Below are positions 44,344-52,930 of a DNA stretch of 64,000 nucleotides, piece after piece; within the stretch, counting starts at the first letter, position 1; each line of letters begins with the position of its first letter. The position numbers and the translations under genes were made by a program. Source of the DNA: Phycisphaerales bacterium (GTDB lineage Bacteria > Planctomycetota > Phycisphaerae > Phycisphaerales > SM1A02); contig JAQWTL010000003.1 in the NCBI GenBank assembly GCA_029242715.1, forward strand, positions 20,090 to 84,089. The letters are read 5' to 3'. Below the pieces are notes generated by a model. It saw nothing but the letters and a program-made list of their open reading frames with translations. It was not told the DNA's origin and made no database searches.

Positions 44344-45834
44344 CTAACGACCACGCTTGCCGCGACCACGCGATCCGCCATTGTCGCGAACTGGTGATTT
44401 TCTTCCCACAGAGAGCCTGGTAAATCGAGCATCACCGATGATCGCACGCAGGTTGTCCAGCATGGTCGCTTCCCATTCCGTCAGTTCCTGCAAATTCTCC
44501 TGCGAGGCAGTCGACCACTGTCCGTTTTGCTTCGCTGGAAAATCCTGGAAGATCTGCTCTGCTGAATTTTGTCGCCTGCTCGCCAGTCGAGCCTCATCCT
44601 GACGCTGGAATTCACCTTGTGATCGATACGCATAGGCCAACATCCAATCAGCCGCGTCCAGCCGAAGCTCCTTGACTGACTCCAGCTGGGCTTCATCCAG
44701 AGGCGGACGGGATGCAATTGCTTCGTCAATTCCCCTGAGCACTTGACCACGAGCAAAGACTGTCGGATACACCTGAGTCAGTACAGCCTCCTGGAACTTG
44801 GGTCCATGATCAGGGCCCAAAGCCTCCGCAACCAGATACAGGGCGCTGAGATTCGCATCTCGGACGATCTGCCTTTGAAGGACTTCCTGCATGGCAATAT
44901 TCATCCAGGCATCTGCAGATTCAGCTGATCCTGCTGCGATGTAACCTCGGATGACATTGTCAAATTTCATGGCTCGGGCAGCCAGCAGTTCGCCGATTTC
45001 CAGCTTCCATTGAATGATTGATTCAGAGGCTCGTTCTCTCACCTCATCATCAAGGACCCTTGCCCTCAGAAGCTTTTCAAGGTCGATCGATTCCCCGCCA
45101 AGTTCTCCCTTGGGGAGCTCACGGCGCATCCAGTTCTCCGCCATGGCCAACTGCCAATAGGATTTTTGCTCAGATTCAAGAAACGCCCGAAGCTGAGATT
45201 CCAGTTCAAGGGTCAACTCGGCCTGACGTGCATTCCAGGCCTCGAATGCTTCGCTGTATTGAGCGAAATAACTGCTCCAGTCTTTCGCCTTGAGCTTGGC
45301 CTTTTCCATCTCAACCATCTGATCCTGAATTTCCTTGGTTGCTTCGGAAAGAACCTCTCTCATCTTGGCATGATCATCATCCCACTCACCATTGCGATAC
45401 CGCTGAGTGATCTCTTCACGTATAGATTTGAGTTGTGCCTGGGCCGCTTGTTTCTGAGCCTCGAGCTCTTCAGAGTCCCGTGAATCAGGGCTGAGACCAC
45501 TGATGATTGCCCTGTAGGCATCGCTTTCCTTGCGATACTGATCCTGATAATCAGTGAGGACCATTTCGATTACTGGTCGATTGGCCTCGTCAATATGCAG
45601 CACTTCAATGAGTTCGCTCAGATCTCCCAACTGGTATCTCGGACGAGTCTGACCAAGGTCCGGAATGGTCTCCCGGCCAACTCCACGTTGAGAGTCATAT
45701 GGATGCCGAGGCCGCTGACGTCCCTGAGCTGCAGCCTGCATCGAGAGCGAGGAGATCAAGACGCAGCCCATCAAGACAATGACCTTGAAACGAATCTTTC
45801 CCGGAATGAAGCAAAGGCTGCTCACTGACATCAT
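44344..45834 (-). CDS. Secreted helical protein of unknown function (pair member 2)
   Basis: A 496-residue exported protein. After the signal segment (VIVLMGCVLISSLSMQAAAQ) come long charged alpha-helices with coiled-coil character (SEELEAQKQAAQAQLKSIRE, TKEIQDQMVEMEKAKLKAKD), and a basic Gly/Arg-rich C-terminal tail (DNGGSRGRGKRGR). No known domain, catalytic motif or Cys pattern is recognised. It begins 29 bp after a gene of almost the same length with the same plan: signal, DERELVEEIINQY-like helices with ERRARAVGIIRE in the partner, and paired Asp/Glu-rich helices. The two look like old tandem paralogues. Likely periplasmic. Confidence 0.75.
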   Translation of the reverse strand: MMSVSSLCFIPGKIRFKVIVLMGCVLISSLSMQAAAQGRQRPRHPYDSQRGVGRETIPDLGQTRPRYQLGDLSELIEVLHIDEANRPVIEMVLTDYQDQYRKESDAYRAIISGLSPDSRDSEELEAQKQAAQAQLKSIREEITQRYRNGEWDDDHAKMREVLSEATKEIQDQMVEMEKAKLKAKDWSSYFAQYSEAFEAWNARQAELTLELESQLRAFLESEQKSYWQLAMAENWMRRELPKGELGGESIDLEKLLRARVLDDEVRERASESIIQWKLEIGELLAARAMKFDNVIRGYIAAGSAESADAWMNIAMQEVLQRQIVRDANLSALYLVAEALGPDHGPKFQEAVLTQVYPTVFARGQVLRGIDEAIASRPPLDEAQLESVKELRLDAADWMLAYAYRSQGEFQRQDEARLASRRQNSAEQIFQDFPAKQNGQWSTASQENLQELTEWEATMLDNLRAIIGDARFTRLSVGRKSPVRDNGGSRGRGKRGR

Positions 45835-45863
45835 TAACCCTGTTCTTGAAATCTCATATCAAA

Positions 45864-47336
45864 TCATTGACCAATCTTAGAGGCCTTTGATTTCATGACC
45901 TCATCCCAATAGACCACATTGGCGGTTCTGTTCTGTCCCGACACTGGCCCACGACTGTGATCATGACGGCGTGCCGAACGAAAACGACCTGGAACGGCCT
46001 CGTATGCTTCCTGGCCGACAGCACCGCGAATCTGATAGGCGTAATCTCGATCCAATTGAATGCCTGCATCCAGATGCTTCTTCCACGAAGCGAGGCTGGA
46101 TCGTTTGGATCGAATGCCATCAAGCCAGCCGTTGTAGGCCAGGGCAATCGTATTGCTTTCCAGTTCCTGAAGAAGTCGTTCACGATCCCATATGGGAAAC
46201 AGATTGATGGCTATCAGGCGCCATGCGTATCGTTCTGAAAGGTAGTCCTCTCGCAATTCCAACAATGCCTCTCCTGTTTCACCTTGAGAAAGACCGGCCT
46301 GAAGGAGGTAATCAATCGTTGATACAGGAGGATCCCCATAGTGGGCATCCGGAAACATTTTCATGTTTGCATAACCCAGGAATTTCTCTTTGGCCTCTTC
46401 ATCATCGATTTCTTCCATGAATTGAGACAGCCAGTTTCGGTTCACATCAACAAGGGCTGCTCTGGATTGAATCTGACGAGTGCCCAGAGAAATCGCTTTT
46501 TCCAACTGCGTCCGATCACGGGCGTCCAGAAGAGCCGGTGTACTTGATGCAAGTATCTCATTACGAGCCTGAAGGGCTTCGTCATACTCGATCGCATACT
46601 GCAATCGCATTGATGCCAGATCCTGATAGATGGTTGACTGATATCCAAAATGCTCGGCAAGCAGCAGATCAAGATCAATGTCTTCACCTCGAAGCACATA
46701 CGGCCAGGCTGTATTGATTCTGCGCAAAGCACGGTTCACGGCATCCCAGTGCTTGGCGTCCACACCCTTGATAAGCTCAAATTGCTCGAGCAGTTCATTC
46801 TGAAGTTCCAATCGACGATTGGACCAGTCATAGATCAGGCTTGATCGAGAAGAGTCCGGAATCGGATCCTCCAGTTCAATCGCCAATTCCTCACGGATGA
46901 TGCCGACTGCACGAGCTCGTCGCTCTGCAGCACCTTCCCGATCAATAGTCAAACGGATGGCATCACCAGATGGACGCATTTCAACTCGTGCCCTGGATCT
47001 GATGTCCTCGCGCCGAACCTTGTCAGGCAGTTCCATTGGATTGCCGCCGCCAGCCTTTTCCAAAGCCTCCTGGATAACAACAGATTCTTCCTGGAAGGTG
47101 GTGACATACTGATTGATGATTTCCTCGACCAGTTCTCGCTCATCATCCGAAAGGCCAAGCTCTGTGGCAATCAGCGGTGAATCTCGCTCCAGGTAGGAGG
47201 GATAGAACAGTGCCAATTCCAACTTGTTGAAAAAAGGTCCATTCAACGTCTGGGCGTGAGCTGAAGTAGCTCCAAGAAGCCCAAGGAACCCCAAACCGAT
47301 TGACAGAAAACGGAACCATCTACGAGTGTTGTTCAT
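45864..47336 (-). CDS. Secreted helical protein of unknown function (pair member 1)
   Basis: About 490 residues. Signal peptide FLSIGLGFLGLLGATSAHAQ, then long helices (SDDERELVEEIINQYVTTFQ, SNRRLELQNELLEQFELIKG) and a basic, Arg-rich tail (GRFRSARRHDHSRGP). No known family is recognised. The start is set at 47336: AAGGA lies 9 nt before this ATG but only 1 nt before the alternative at 47345. It is the first gene of a two-gene unit and faces the ypdA-like gene across 143 bp. It resembles its downstream neighbour in size, layout and composition rather than by close identity. Confidence 0.75.
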   Translation of the reverse strand: MNNTRRWFRFLSIGLGFLGLLGATSAHAQTLNGPFFNKLELALFYPSYLERDSPLIATELGLSDDERELVEEIINQYVTTFQEESVVIQEALEKAGGGNPMELPDKVRREDIRSRARVEMRPSGDAIRLTIDREGAAERRARAVGIIREELAIELEDPIPDSSRSSLIYDWSNRRLELQNELLEQFELIKGVDAKHWDAVNRALRRINTAWPYVLRGEDIDLDLLLAEHFGYQSTIYQDLASMRLQYAIEYDEALQARNEILASSTPALLDARDRTQLEKAISLGTRQIQSRAALVDVNRNWLSQFMEEIDDEEAKEKFLGYANMKMFPDAHYGDPPVSTIDYLLQAGLSQGETGEALLELREDYLSERYAWRLIAINLFPIWDRERLLQELESNTIALAYNGWLDGIRSKRSSLASWKKHLDAGIQLDRDYAYQIRGAVGQEAYEAVPGRFRSARRHDHSRGPVSGQNRTANVVYWDEVMKSKASKIGQ

Positions 47337-47479
47337 ATCATTCATTCCTTAGCATTCCACTTGATCAGGGACCTTGCAGGTGCCCAACAGACGGTATTGA
47401 AGCCCCGGGATGAGCCCCCAATCAGGGCATACCGAGCCATAAATGCCTCCAGGGCATAGTCTATGCCACCCACAAGCTC

Positions 47480-48502
47480 ATGGCGACAGACGTACTCATC
47501 ATCGGCGCAGGCCCCATTGGCCTTGAAACAGCAGCCTCCCTCCAGGCAGGTGGCCTCACCGTGGCATGCGTAGATGCGGGGCCTATCGGCGGAACAATAT
47601 TCTCCCTGTTTCCACCGGCCACCAGGTTCTTCAGCTCCCCTGAACGCATTGCCATTGCTGGGGTCGATCTTCAGGTCCCCGCTCAGGAAAAAGCCAGCCG
47701 GGAGGAATATCTGGCCTATCTTCGCGCGGTTGTTCATTCACTGGACCTGCCAGTACACACCTATGAGGAAGTGATCGACGCTCGAGAACAGAACAGCCTG
47801 TGGGAGGTCACGACCCGGAACAGAGCTGGCCAGCCGACGACGTGGACAGCCAATCATGTCGTACTGGCCATCGGTGGAACTCACCGCACACGCAACCTTG
47901 GCATTGAAGGCGAAAACCTGCCACATGTTGACCGTCATCTTGGAGAACCTCACCGATTCTTCCAGCGAAAGATCGTCATTGTCGGCGGCAAGAACAGCGC
48001 CGCAGAAGCCGCCCTTCGATGCTGGCGAGTAGGCGCTGACGTCACCATCGTGCATCGAGGAGACAAACTGCACGAGCGCGTCAAATACTGGATACGACCT
48101 GAAGTCGAAGCGCTGATTGATGAAGGTCGCATCAAGACCCGCTTCAATGCAACGGTTCAATCCATCAAGGAAGATGGTGTTGTCGTGCACAACGCATCCG
48201 GACTCGAGACCATCCCATGCCAGGATGTTCTGCTGATGATCGGATACGAACAGGATCCCGGTCTGCTGGACCTCTTCGGTGTTGAGCGAGAAGGCGAACA
48301 ATCAGCACCCGTACATGATCCTGTCACCATGCAGACCAATCGCAAGGGAATCTTCGTGGCTGGCACAGCCGTAGCTGGAACACAGCAACGATTCCGAACC
48401 TATATAGAAAATGCCCACGTGCATGCAGGCCGGATCCGGGCTGCAATACTCGGTACTGAAGCTCCTGTGGAAACTCCACCGCGATCACTTCCGGAAGCCT
48501 GA
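47480..48502 (+). CDS. YpdA-like FAD/NAD(P) oxidoreductase
   Basis: A 340-residue flavoprotein of the YpdA/Bdr family. The FAD site is DVLIIGAGPIGLETAASLQA and the NAD(P) site is IVIVGGKNSAAEAALRC. FSLFPPATRFFSSPERIAI matches the YpdA active-site region. The thioredoxin-reductase CxxC pair is absent, as in the family. In Firmicutes the enzyme reduces bacillithiol disulfide; whether bacillithiol occurs here is not shown. Start at 47480 gives the canonical N-terminus. Its last 18 bp overlap the convergent yraN gene. Confidence 0.85.
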   Translation: MATDVLIIGAGPIGLETAASLQAGGLTVACVDAGPIGGTIFSLFPPATRFFSSPERIAIAGVDLQVPAQEKASREEYLAYLRAVVHSLDLPVHTYEEVIDAREQNSLWEVTTRNRAGQPTTWTANHVVLAIGGTHRTRNLGIEGENLPHVDRHLGEPHRFFQRKIVIVGGKNSAAEAALRCWRVGADVTIVHRGDKLHERVKYWIRPEVEALIDEGRIKTRFNATVQSIKEDGVVVHNASGLETIPCQDVLLMIGYEQDPGLLDLFGVEREGEQSAPVHDPVTMQTNRKGIFVAGTAVAGTQQRFRTYIENAHVHAGRIRAAILGTEAPVETPPRSLPEA

Positions 48503-48877
48503 CACCGAAGCATTGTCCTGAAACACCGCGTTTTCTATGTGGCGGATGGATGCCATCGGCCAATGTCCCATTTTCACTGTGATGACATCGATGCGTATCA
48601 ACTTGTCCGGAAAACCACTGGCCACCCTGCGAGCAGATCGCATCATGTGATGACGCTTGCTGCCGTCAACCCGGCGGAGCGGTGGAGTGGTCGCTTTCCG
48701 GCTTGATGTCTTGACCTCTATGCAGGCAACAAGTCGACCATCTGGCGATTCGGCAATGATGTCGATTTCGTCGGGGCCAATACGATGGTTTCTATGCAGA
48801 ACTCGCCAGCCACGACGACGCAACCAGCGGCCGGCCATCCGCTCGCCACGAATTCCCAATCTACCTGCAGGCTTCAA
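48485..48877 (-). CDS. YraN-family (UPF0102) putative endonuclease
   Basis: A 130-residue protein with the YraN layout: GRLGIRGERMAGRWLRRRGW, then the nuclease-like core HRIGPDEIDIIAESPDGRLV and CIEVKTSS (D-x-n-E-x-K pattern, here with the EVKT strand). The family resembles Holliday-junction resolvases and is usually near rnhB or smf genes; function is unproven. The start overlaps the stop of the SurA-like gene by 4 bp (ATGA), so the two are coupled. Confidence 0.88.
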   Translation of the reverse strand: MKPAGRLGIRGERMAGRWLRRRGWRVLHRNHRIGPDEIDIIAESPDGRLVACIEVKTSSRKATTPPLRRVDGSKRHHMMRSARRVASGFPDKLIRIDVITVKMGHWPMASIRHIENAVFQDNASVSGFRK

Positions 48878-50151
48878 CGCCCTTCCTTGTACCTCGAGAG
48901 CGCGATTGCGATGACTCGCATCTGCATCTGATTGAGATCGTCATAGATCCCCTGCTCAAGCATGTTCTCGATGAAATCCTGGCGTGCCTGAGTCATCTTG
49001 CGATTCAGCAGCTCTCCCTGGAGCATGCTCTGAACCTCTGGATCATAGAGATCCTTCTGCTCAGGCTTGTTGACCTCAATCACGCTTACCCAAATGGTGT
49101 AGCTGCCTCGGACAAAGGACTTTGATGTTTCGCCAGGACCGAGACCTTCCAGATGCGTCTTGTAGAAGTCGGCAACCTCGATGTCCGTAATACCGCCCTC
49201 CCCCATGGTGAACGTATCCCAGATGCCATCATCAGGCATGCCCGCCCAAGCGGCAACGACCTCGAACGTGTCGCCAGCGTCGAACATGGACTGCACTGTC
49301 TGTATTTTCTCATCGCCGCCTTCTGTTCGAAGGCGAATACGACCAAGGGTAACCTTCGGCTCAGGCTGGAACTGGTCCTTGCGAGCGTTGTAGAGACGCT
49401 CGACATCCTTCCAGGACATCATGATGTTGGGCTGGATTTTTTCATGCATGAGCGTTCGGATCAGCAACTGATCCTCCTGCATCTTGAGGTATTCCTCCCA
49501 GGTCAACCCCTCTTCACGCATGATCTGCTGCTCGGCTTCTCCGAACACGCCACCACGTTCACCGACCAGCTCTTCTCGCAGGTTCTGCATGAAGGCCATG
49601 AGGCCCGTCTTTTCCTGTGAGGTCAATCCTGCACGAGCCTCGGAAAGGTAAAGCTCATTAAGGACAAGATCCTGCAATTGGGCGCCGACAAGCCGGATCA
49701 GCGTGCGCTGAAAAAGATCCCACTCAGGAACGGCTGCATCTTCGACAAGTTGCAGGTACTCGGCGTTGAGCTGATCTGCAATGGGCCCAAGTACTTCATC
49801 TGCGTAAATAGGCCGACCATTGACCTGACCAATGAGACTGTCAACGATGACTGATTCGCCTGGACTCACCTTGATGTCGAAGAAGGTGTTTTCAGTCTGA
49901 TCAAGAACCGTGGCGTAATCCATCGATTCCGCCGGCTTCAAGCCGGAGGCCAGCAGAGCCTCCTCGGACTCATTGACCGACAGCCTCACATCATTCCGCC
50001 GATTTTCATCTGCAAAGTCACCGATGGCCAGCTTCTTGCCGCTCGGCCCTGGAACGATGAAATCGAAGGAGTCGCAGCCAGCAAGCCCCATGGTCACAAG
50101 GCTGATTGCCGCAAGGGCCGAGGCAGATGTCCGAAACACTCGGTGAATCAC
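48874..50151 (-). CDS. SurA-like parvulin-type lipoprotein
   Basis: About 425 residues. A GTG at 50151 gives a signal peptide ending in the lipobox GLAGC (near residue 25); the longer frame starts with TTG and is less likely. The chain binds like SurA/PrsA: IVDSLIGQVNGRPIYADEVL opens the SurA-N domain, a long helical part follows (QEKTGLMAFMQNLREELVGE), then a parvulin-like region with KVTLGRIRLRTEG. The family folds outer-membrane or secreted proteins. Isomerase residues cannot be checked by eye. The divergent DUF1844 gene starts 87 bp away. Confidence 0.8.
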   Translation of the reverse strand: MIHRVFRTSASALAAISLVTMGLAGCDSFDFIVPGPSGKKLAIGDFADENRRNDVRLSVNESEEALLASGLKPAESMDYATVLDQTENTFFDIKVSPGESVIVDSLIGQVNGRPIYADEVLGPIADQLNAEYLQLVEDAAVPEWDLFQRTLIRLVGAQLQDLVLNELYLSEARAGLTSQEKTGLMAFMQNLREELVGERGGVFGEAEQQIMREEGLTWEEYLKMQEDQLLIRTLMHEKIQPNIMMSWKDVERLYNARKDQFQPEPKVTLGRIRLRTEGGDEKIQTVQSMFDAGDTFEVVAAWAGMPDDGIWDTFTMGEGGITDIEVADFYKTHLEGLGPGETSKSFVRGSYTIWVSVIEVNKPEQKDLYDPEVQSMLQGELLNRKMTQARQDFIENMLEQGIYDDLNQMQMRVIAIALSRYKEGR

Positions 50152-50237
50152 GGTGGCAATACTACCCGCCACCGACTCAAAGCGATGGGAGCGTATACTT
50201 TCTTTCCTGGTCAAACTATTCAGCAAAGGAACCCCCC

Positions 50238-50693
50238 ATGGCCCCAGAAGAGACTCCCGAAATTCAGGTTGATTCCGATTGGAAGGCCGAGGCCCAGGCT
50301 GAAAAGGAAAAGATGGCCGCGGCAGAGAAGGTAGAAGGCGATTCGCCCCCTCGTGGGCTACCTCCAGCCGATTTCAAGGGCCTCATGAGCATCCTTGCCT
50401 CCCAGGCAATGATGGGCCTGGGAATGGTTCAGGACCCTGGAGGCAAAGGGGTCATGATCGATCTGGAGGGCTCCAAGTTCGCCATCGATCTCCTGGACGT
50501 TCTGGAGAAGAAGACTGTGGGCAACCTTGAAGAGGGCGAGGAGAAGGAGCTCAACCAACTCCTTACCGAATTGCGGGCAAGATTCGTGCAGATCACTCAA
50601 CTGATCGCAGAACAGGCCGCTGGCGGAGTTCCCGCCCCAGGCGCCGATACGCCACCAGAAGCTGCCGGCGGAAGTCCGATCATCACGCCTTGA
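50238..50693 (+). CDS. DUF1844-domain protein
   Basis: A 151-residue acidic cytosolic protein. The core PADFKGLMSILASQAMMGLG with LLDVLEKKTVGNLEEGEEKE and LLTELRARFVQI is the DUF1844 domain common in planctomycetes and deltaproteobacteria; its function is unknown. The N-terminal 45 residues are Glu/Lys-rich and the C-terminal 25 are Pro/Gly/Ala-rich, both probably disordered. AAAGGA 7 nt before ATG 50238 sets the start. Confidence 0.88.
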   Translation: MAPEETPEIQVDSDWKAEAQAEKEKMAAAEKVEGDSPPRGLPPADFKGLMSILASQAMMGLGMVQDPGGKGVMIDLEGSKFAIDLLDVLEKKTVGNLEEGEEKELNQLLTELRARFVQITQLIAEQAAGGVPAPGADTPPEAAGGSPIITP

Positions 50694-50699
50694 CCGGGA

Positions 50700-52070
50700 C
50701 TACCAGAGCCAGGACAAAGAAGAAATGGTGAGCAGGACGCCCAGCAGGATGGCCTGAATCACCCAAGCCCATCGGGGAAGCAACGCCAGCCAGACGACGG
50801 GCATGGCTGCTGTCCACGCCAACATGAAACGGTCAAAGACGAATCCCTTGGTGAACAGATAGAGGCCCCATCCGCATATCGCCGCAAAGAACTGGAGGCG
50901 AGACAGTGTTGCTGTTGCCGTGTCGTCGCGTTCTTCGAAAGCCATGGCGCCCATCGCACCAAGACCGCCAAGTCCAATGGCGGCGGCCGCGGACAGCGGA
51001 ACCCAATGCCATGACTCGGAACTGACCGCAGCAAGGATTACGCTTCGCGTTGGCCCCATGAACAGGGAACCTGATTTCACGATTCCCCAATGATGTGGAT
51101 CAACAAGATCAGATGGCGCAACTAATCCAAGAAGCACACCACAGATCACCCCGAGCGGTGCAAGCCACCACCAGACAAGGTGGCGATATTTCCAGAACCA
51201 GACCAGCAGGAAGATCCCGAAGGGGATCGCAAACGCTGCGGCCAGATAGGTCAGACTTTCCAACCGGATACCCAGGCCATGCATGCCCTGGTAATCGGAG
51301 CTCACCAGACCACCCCATCTCACCCAGAGCGGGACACGCAACAAGCCTGCAATGATGGACGCAACCCACCAGGGCCAACTACGCAAGCCATCTCGCCAGA
51401 ACATGGCAAGACAGACGCCGCCTGCAATGGCAACGACATGCACACGACTGTGCAGAAGGATGACCAGCAACAAACAATAGAACGCTGGCCCGATGAATCT
51501 GGAAACCAGATCTGATGACGGTCTCAGGTAGTCACCTGCCCCCCACAGCACGACCGCCAACAGACACGCGACCAGCAGCACATAAGACGGTTCTCCCATG
51601 GCCAGTTGAGAGAGGACGGCCTCAAATGGAAGCAGCACGAGCCCGATGGCAACCAGCGGAAAGCATGGCGGAGGCAGCCCGCACCGCATTGCCAGCAAGA
51701 GCAATGGGAACAGTGTCAGAATGAAGCAGACCAGAGAAAGCAATCGGTAGTCATTCAAGGATGATCCGTATGCATCGCCCCACATGGCATAGGGCCAGAT
51801 CATGGCAGGCCCCTTGGCCTCCTGAAAATCAATGGCCGTTTCAACAGACCAGCCACGATCCACCAGATCCTCAATGGGCATGAGTATGAAAGGCTCATCC
51901 CAGGTTCGATCCTTTTCAAGAACAGCCGAGCCCCAACGCAGTCCGAATCCAGCCACCAACACGATCAGTACCGACAGGAACATCCAACCCCATGGAGACG
52001 ACCCATGATGGGTATCACGCAGTGCCTTCCCTGAATCGATACCTGAAGTCACCTTGGCTTCCCCCGGCAT
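50700..52070 (-). CDS. Polytopic GT-C-like membrane protein
   Basis: A 456-residue protein with about ten hydrophobic helices. The first loop reads KDRTWDEPFILMPIEDLVDR, an acidic motif placed as in GT-C glycosyltransferases that use polyprenyl-phosphate sugars (ALG10/DIE2 and PMT types have a DE in this loop). Family identity is not certain. It begins inside the FkbM methyltransferase gene (22-bp overlap), so it belongs to the hemW-fkbM-GT unit read on the minus strand. A role in sugar transfer to lipid or protein in the membrane is inferred. Confidence 0.6.
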   Translation of the reverse strand: MPGEAKVTSGIDSGKALRDTHHGSSPWGWMFLSVLIVLVAGFGLRWGSAVLEKDRTWDEPFILMPIEDLVDRGWSVETAIDFQEAKGPAMIWPYAMWGDAYGSSLNDYRLLSLVCFILTLFPLLLLAMRCGLPPPCFPLVAIGLVLLPFEAVLSQLAMGEPSYVLLVACLLAVVLWGAGDYLRPSSDLVSRFIGPAFYCLLLVILLHSRVHVVAIAGGVCLAMFWRDGLRSWPWWVASIIAGLLRVPLWVRWGGLVSSDYQGMHGLGIRLESLTYLAAAFAIPFGIFLLVWFWKYRHLVWWWLAPLGVICGVLLGLVAPSDLVDPHHWGIVKSGSLFMGPTRSVILAAVSSESWHWVPLSAAAAIGLGGLGAMGAMAFEERDDTATATLSRLQFFAAICGWGLYLFTKGFVFDRFMLAWTAAMPVVWLALLPRWAWVIQAILLGVLLTISSLSWLW

Positions 52071-52930
52071 GCCAGCACATTGACATACGAACGTCCAGGA
52101 CAGGCCTCATGGATCTCAACGGGCGTTGCTGCTTTCAACTCCCCCCTGCCCTCATCAATGATGGACAGAGAAAAACCACGTTCCGCAAGAGAATCAAGAA
52201 GCGCCCGTGGTTCATCGCCCGCCTCACGAAGCATCCAAGGCGTGTATTCAAGAATGATGTTCATCGCATCACTGCGATCAATGACCTTCTGCATTCCGGC
52301 AATGACACGCGCCTCGGCTCCCTGAACATCGATCTTGACCATGTCTACACGATCTATCTCATGTTGCTCACACCATTCATCGATGGAGACAACCCGAGTT
52401 CGCACTCCGGTTCCACGCCCTGGATTCCCCCGGTAGAGACGATGATCTCCGGTGTTGAAAGGAGAGACCTGCAGTTCCAATTCTCCAGGAGCATCTGATA
52501 CCGCCGCATCAACAACAGTGACGTTGTCTACCTGGTTGCGACTTACGTTCTCCTCAAGCAATGCACGATTTCCAGGATGAGGCTCAAAGGCGATCACACG
52601 CCCACCATCCTTCAGGATTCTGGCTGCAGGCAAGGCATAGAGCCCGACATGAGAACCAATATCCAGAAAAGTCATCCCGGGGCCGAGCAGGTCGAGACAG
52701 GCACCGCGCGTGAAGGGTTCATAGGTCCCTGTGGAATGCAATTCGAATGTGACACCGAAATCCCTGGGATCAACACTGAAGACCTGTCCATCGAGTGTCA
52801 CTTCTCGAGGCTGGCGGCGAGCCAGTGCCCAGAGCCCGAGTTTTCGTACGGGCCCGACTTTCTCCAGGAAAGGACGGATCATCGGACCCAGCCCTGCTCG
52901 CATCGAGTTGAAGAAGCGATGTCCACTCAT
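52049..52930 (-). CDS. FkbM-family methyltransferase
   Basis: A 293-residue SAM-dependent methyltransferase. Motif I is FLDIGSHVGLYALPAARIL, then GGRVIAFEPHPGNRALLEEN (acidic Glu after beta-2) and VDMVKIDVQGAEARVIAGM, the FkbM hallmark. Such enzymes O-methylate sugars or macrolide-type products and are common in glycan clusters, consistent with the neighbouring GT-C-like gene. Its ATG overlaps the hemW stop by 4 bp. Confidence 0.88.
   Translation of the reverse strand: MSGHRFFNSMRAGLGPMIRPFLEKVGPVRKLGLWALARRQPREVTLDGQVFSVDPRDFGVTFELHSTGTYEPFTRGACLDLLGPGMTFLDIGSHVGLYALPAARILKDGGRVIAFEPHPGNRALLEENVSRNQVDNVTVVDAAVSDAPGELELQVSPFNTGDHRLYRGNPGRGTGVRTRVVSIDEWCEQHEIDRVDMVKIDVQGAEARVIAGMQKVIDRSDAMNIILEYTPWMLREAGDEPRALLDSLAERGFSLSIIDEGRGELKAATPVEIHEACPGRSYVNVLACRGKPR

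Noticed and set aside
47342..47440. Short minus-strand peptide (about 32 codons) ending at the start of the secreted helical gene
   Set aside because: It overlaps the next start by ATGA and could be a leader, but it has no ribosome site and shows no feature of a regulatory peptide.
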